Shown here one piece after another: positions 5,763 through 7,070 of a DNA stretch of 7,070 nt. This DNA is from Patescibacteria group bacterium UBA910. Lineage in GTDB: Bacteria; Patescibacteriota; Minisyncoccia; Phycocordibacterales; DATDWN01. The DNA lies in the NCBI GenBank assembly GCA_002294445.1, contig DBEI01000050.1:7850-14919 (forward strand). Reading direction: 5' to 3'. The position numbers and the translations under genes are program-made. The notes under the pieces were generated by a model. It was given only the letters and a program-made list of their open reading frames with translations, did not search any database and was not told the DNA's origin. Within the stretch, counting starts at the first letter, position 1, and the number at the start of each line of letters is the position of its first letter.

Positions 5763-6107
5763 TTATTCAGTTATGATCAAATTCTTTAGCATTCGTGCTC
5801 GAAGTTTATTTTTTGGGAGCATGCCAGAGACAGTTCGTCTCAAAGCTTCTGCATACCCTCGTTGCTCTGCAATTTTTGAGAGAGGTTTAATTGAAAGACC
5901 TCCTGGATATCCTGAGTATGATTTATATACAGTCTGTTCTGCTTTCTTGTCTGTAATAGAAAGCTTTGAAGCATTCTTTACTTCCACCACATCGTCAGGC
6001 ATAGCATTTCGAGAGAAATCGATTTTGTTTTTACCCATCAAAAGTACAGCAATTTCTGTTGCAATTCGTCCGAGTTTTTTGTTTTCTGCGTCTATTGTGT
6101 ATTTCAT
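5763..6107 (-). CDS. rplM: 50S ribosomal protein L13 (uL13), short form
   Basis: L13 is an early-assembling protein of the large subunit. At 114 residues it is clearly shorter than the E. coli protein (142). The start, MKYTIDAENKKLGRIATEIA, aligns with the E. coli segment beginning WYVVDATGKTLGRLATELA, so the first dozen or so residues are missing. The end, MLKNLIITE, stops before the E. coli tail. The core is intact: GKNKIDF near 25-31, YSGYPGGLS near 64-72, and VSGMLPKNKLRARMLKNL near 93-110. Only 4 bases separate the ATG from the rplQ stop, so a longer N-terminus would have to overlap rplQ, and the fit to the family argues against that. There is no Shine-Dalgarno site, which suggests coupling to rplQ. 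The trimmed form fits a reduced-genome lineage. Confidence 0.97.
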   Translation of the reverse strand: MKYTIDAENKKLGRIATEIAVLLMGKNKIDFSRNAMPDDVVEVKNASKLSITDKKAEQTVYKSYSGYPGGLSIKPLSKIAEQRGYAEALRRTVSGMLPKNKLRARMLKNLIITE

Positions 6108-6111
6108 AGGT

Positions 6112-6459
6112 TTATACTAATTCGATATACGCCATTAGACTACCATCACCAGAGCGTCTTGGCAACTTTGTAATACGAGTATATCCTCCTTTTCGTTCTG
6201 CATATCGAGGAGATACTTCTTTTACCACCTTATCAGCACCTTCTGCGCCGATTTTTGCAATGATAAGTCGTCGTGACGCAAGTGTTCCAAGTTTACCTTG
6301 TGTAATAATTTTTTCAGCGTATGGGCGGAGTTCCCGAGCTTTTGCATCAGTAGTTTTGATTTTTCCTTCCAACACCAAAGAGCGTGCGAGCGACTTCATG
6401 AGTGCGTTTCGTACTTTTGTAACTCGTCCGAATTTTCTGTTTGCTTTGTGGTGGTTCAT
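6112..6459 (-). CDS. rplQ: 50S ribosomal protein L17 (bL17)
   Basis: L17 is a large-subunit protein lying near the exit of the peptide tunnel. The 115-residue protein begins MNHHKANRKFGR, like the family's MRHRKSGRQLNR start. It then shows SLARSLVLEGKIKTTDAKARELR (about 24-46), the helical middle, and the C-terminal GGYTRITKLPRRSGDGSLMA (about 91-110) ending YIELV. E. coli L17 has 127 residues, so this is a compact but complete version. It follows rpoA by 17 bases, the arrangement seen at the end of the alpha operon in most bacteria. No Shine-Dalgarno site is visible before the ATG at 6459. Confidence 0.98.
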   Translation of the reverse strand: MNHHKANRKFGRVTKVRNALMKSLARSLVLEGKIKTTDAKARELRPYAEKIITQGKLGTLASRRLIIAKIGAEGADKVVKEVSPRYAERKGGYTRITKLPRRSGDGSLMAYIELV

Positions 6460-6476
6460 AACGTTTTAATTAAATA

Positions 6477-7070
6477 CTATTTCAATGTGATACCATGCTC
6501 TGCAAGTGCTTTCTTGATTTCTGAAACTCCTTTTGCACCCATACCTTCAATATCAAGGATGTCTGCCTCTTTCTTTCGAGCAAGACCGCCAACTGTTCGA
6601 ATGTTTGCATTAGAAAGTGCATTTAATGTTCGCACTGAAAGATCAAGGTTTTCGATTCGTGTTTTTAGAAAATCTTCATCTTCTGCTTTTGATGCACTTG
6701 AAACTTCATCAATAGCTACATTTTTAGAGAGAGGTATTTCTTCTTCCTCTTTGAAACCAACAATGGCTTTAAGCTGATTGATCATGATTTCAATAGACTT
6801 TTCAAGAGCCTCTTTTGGAGAAAGTGTACCATCTGTTGAAATAGCAATTCGAAGTCGATTGAAATCTGTTCGATCACCCACTCGCATGTTTTCAACTTCA
6901 TAGCTCACTCGTCGGATCGGTGTAAAAATAGCATCGAGAGCAATAGCGCCAATATCAACTCGATTTTTCTCTCGAACGTCTTTAGTAACAAACCCAAGCC
7001 CTTTTTCTACAGTCATCTCAATATCAAGTTCTGAGTTTTTGTCTGTAAGTGTAGCGATTGGTTGCTCTGG
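6477..7070 (-). CDS. rpoA: RNA polymerase alpha subunit, C-terminal part, cut by window edge
   Basis: The alpha dimer is the scaffold for assembly of RNA polymerase, and its C-terminal domain binds promoter UP elements and activators. The visible 197 residues start inside the N-terminal domain: IATLTDKNSELDIEMTVEKG matches the E. coli region around IAHLTDENASISMRIKVQRG. They include TPIRRVSYEVENMRVGDRTD and the end of that domain. A short acidic linker (FKEEEEIPLSKN) leads to the C-terminal domain, NLDLSVRTLNALSNANIRTV to the end. The DNA-contacting Arg and Asn of the VRTLN segment and the Lys of MGAKG match E. coli R265, N268 and K298, so UP-element binding is likely kept. The protein ends at GITLK, without the extra tail of E. 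coli alpha. The reading frame is open to the window edge, so the true start is outside; an internal ATG at 7016 is not the start. Confidence 0.98.
   Translation of the reverse strand, partial: PEQPIATLTDKNSELDIEMTVEKGLGFVTKDVREKNRVDIGAIALDAIFTPIRRVSYEVENMRVGDRTDFNRLRIAISTDGTLSPKEALEKSIEIMINQLKAIVGFKEEEEIPLSKNVAIDEVSSASKAEDEDFLKTRIENLDLSVRTLNALSNANIRTVGGLARKKEADILDIEGMGAKGVSEIKKALAEHGITLK

Noticed and set aside
6298..6777. Plus-strand open frame of 159 residues over rplQ and rpoA
   Set aside because: It is antisense to two conserved genes and has no recognisable protein character.

Overview
The window looks like a bacterial chromosome segment from a streamlined lineage, most likely Candidate Phyla Radiation (Patescibacteria), perhaps Parcubacteria. 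That call is an inference. It rests on very tight housekeeping gene packing, a ribosomal protein L13 trimmed at both ends, a shortened L17, chaperone genes that lack Shine-Dalgarno sites, and moderate GC. All reading frames fit a standard stop-codon set: one gene ends in TGA, the rest in TAA or TAG, with no in-frame stops. No rRNA, tRNA, insertion sequence or CRISPR array is visible.

Layout from the right edge, following transcription on the minus strand. First comes the end of an alpha-operon-like block: rpoA (5' end outside the window), rplQ, rplM and rpsI, with 17, 4 and 4 base gaps. A strong hairpin terminator closes this block at about 5319-5347. Next is a free-standing ABC exporter half-transporter with its own promoter, its own Shine-Dalgarno site and its own terminator. 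Then come the DnaK-system genes grpE and dnaK. At the left edge is the start of dnaJ, cut by the window. Between dnaK and dnaJ, on the opposite strand, sits a 72-residue protein of unknown function; it is divergent from dnaJ and convergent with dnaK.

GrpE, DnaK and DnaJ form one chaperone machine, but each gene appears to have its own promoter. The grpE and dnaJ promoters share a nearly identical 28-base block (22 of 28 positions). The block contains a TTGA-N13-TCAA dyad, and the -10 box lies so close to the ATG that the mRNAs should be leaderless or nearly so. The dnaK promoter is different and carries a perfect 12-base palindrome at the predicted start site. No CIRCE operator and no hrcA are present, so heat-shock control, if any, would use other sites. 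These promoter observations are the most interesting part of the window. I see no convincing new multi-gene system; the least explained genes are the ABC exporter and the 72-residue protein.
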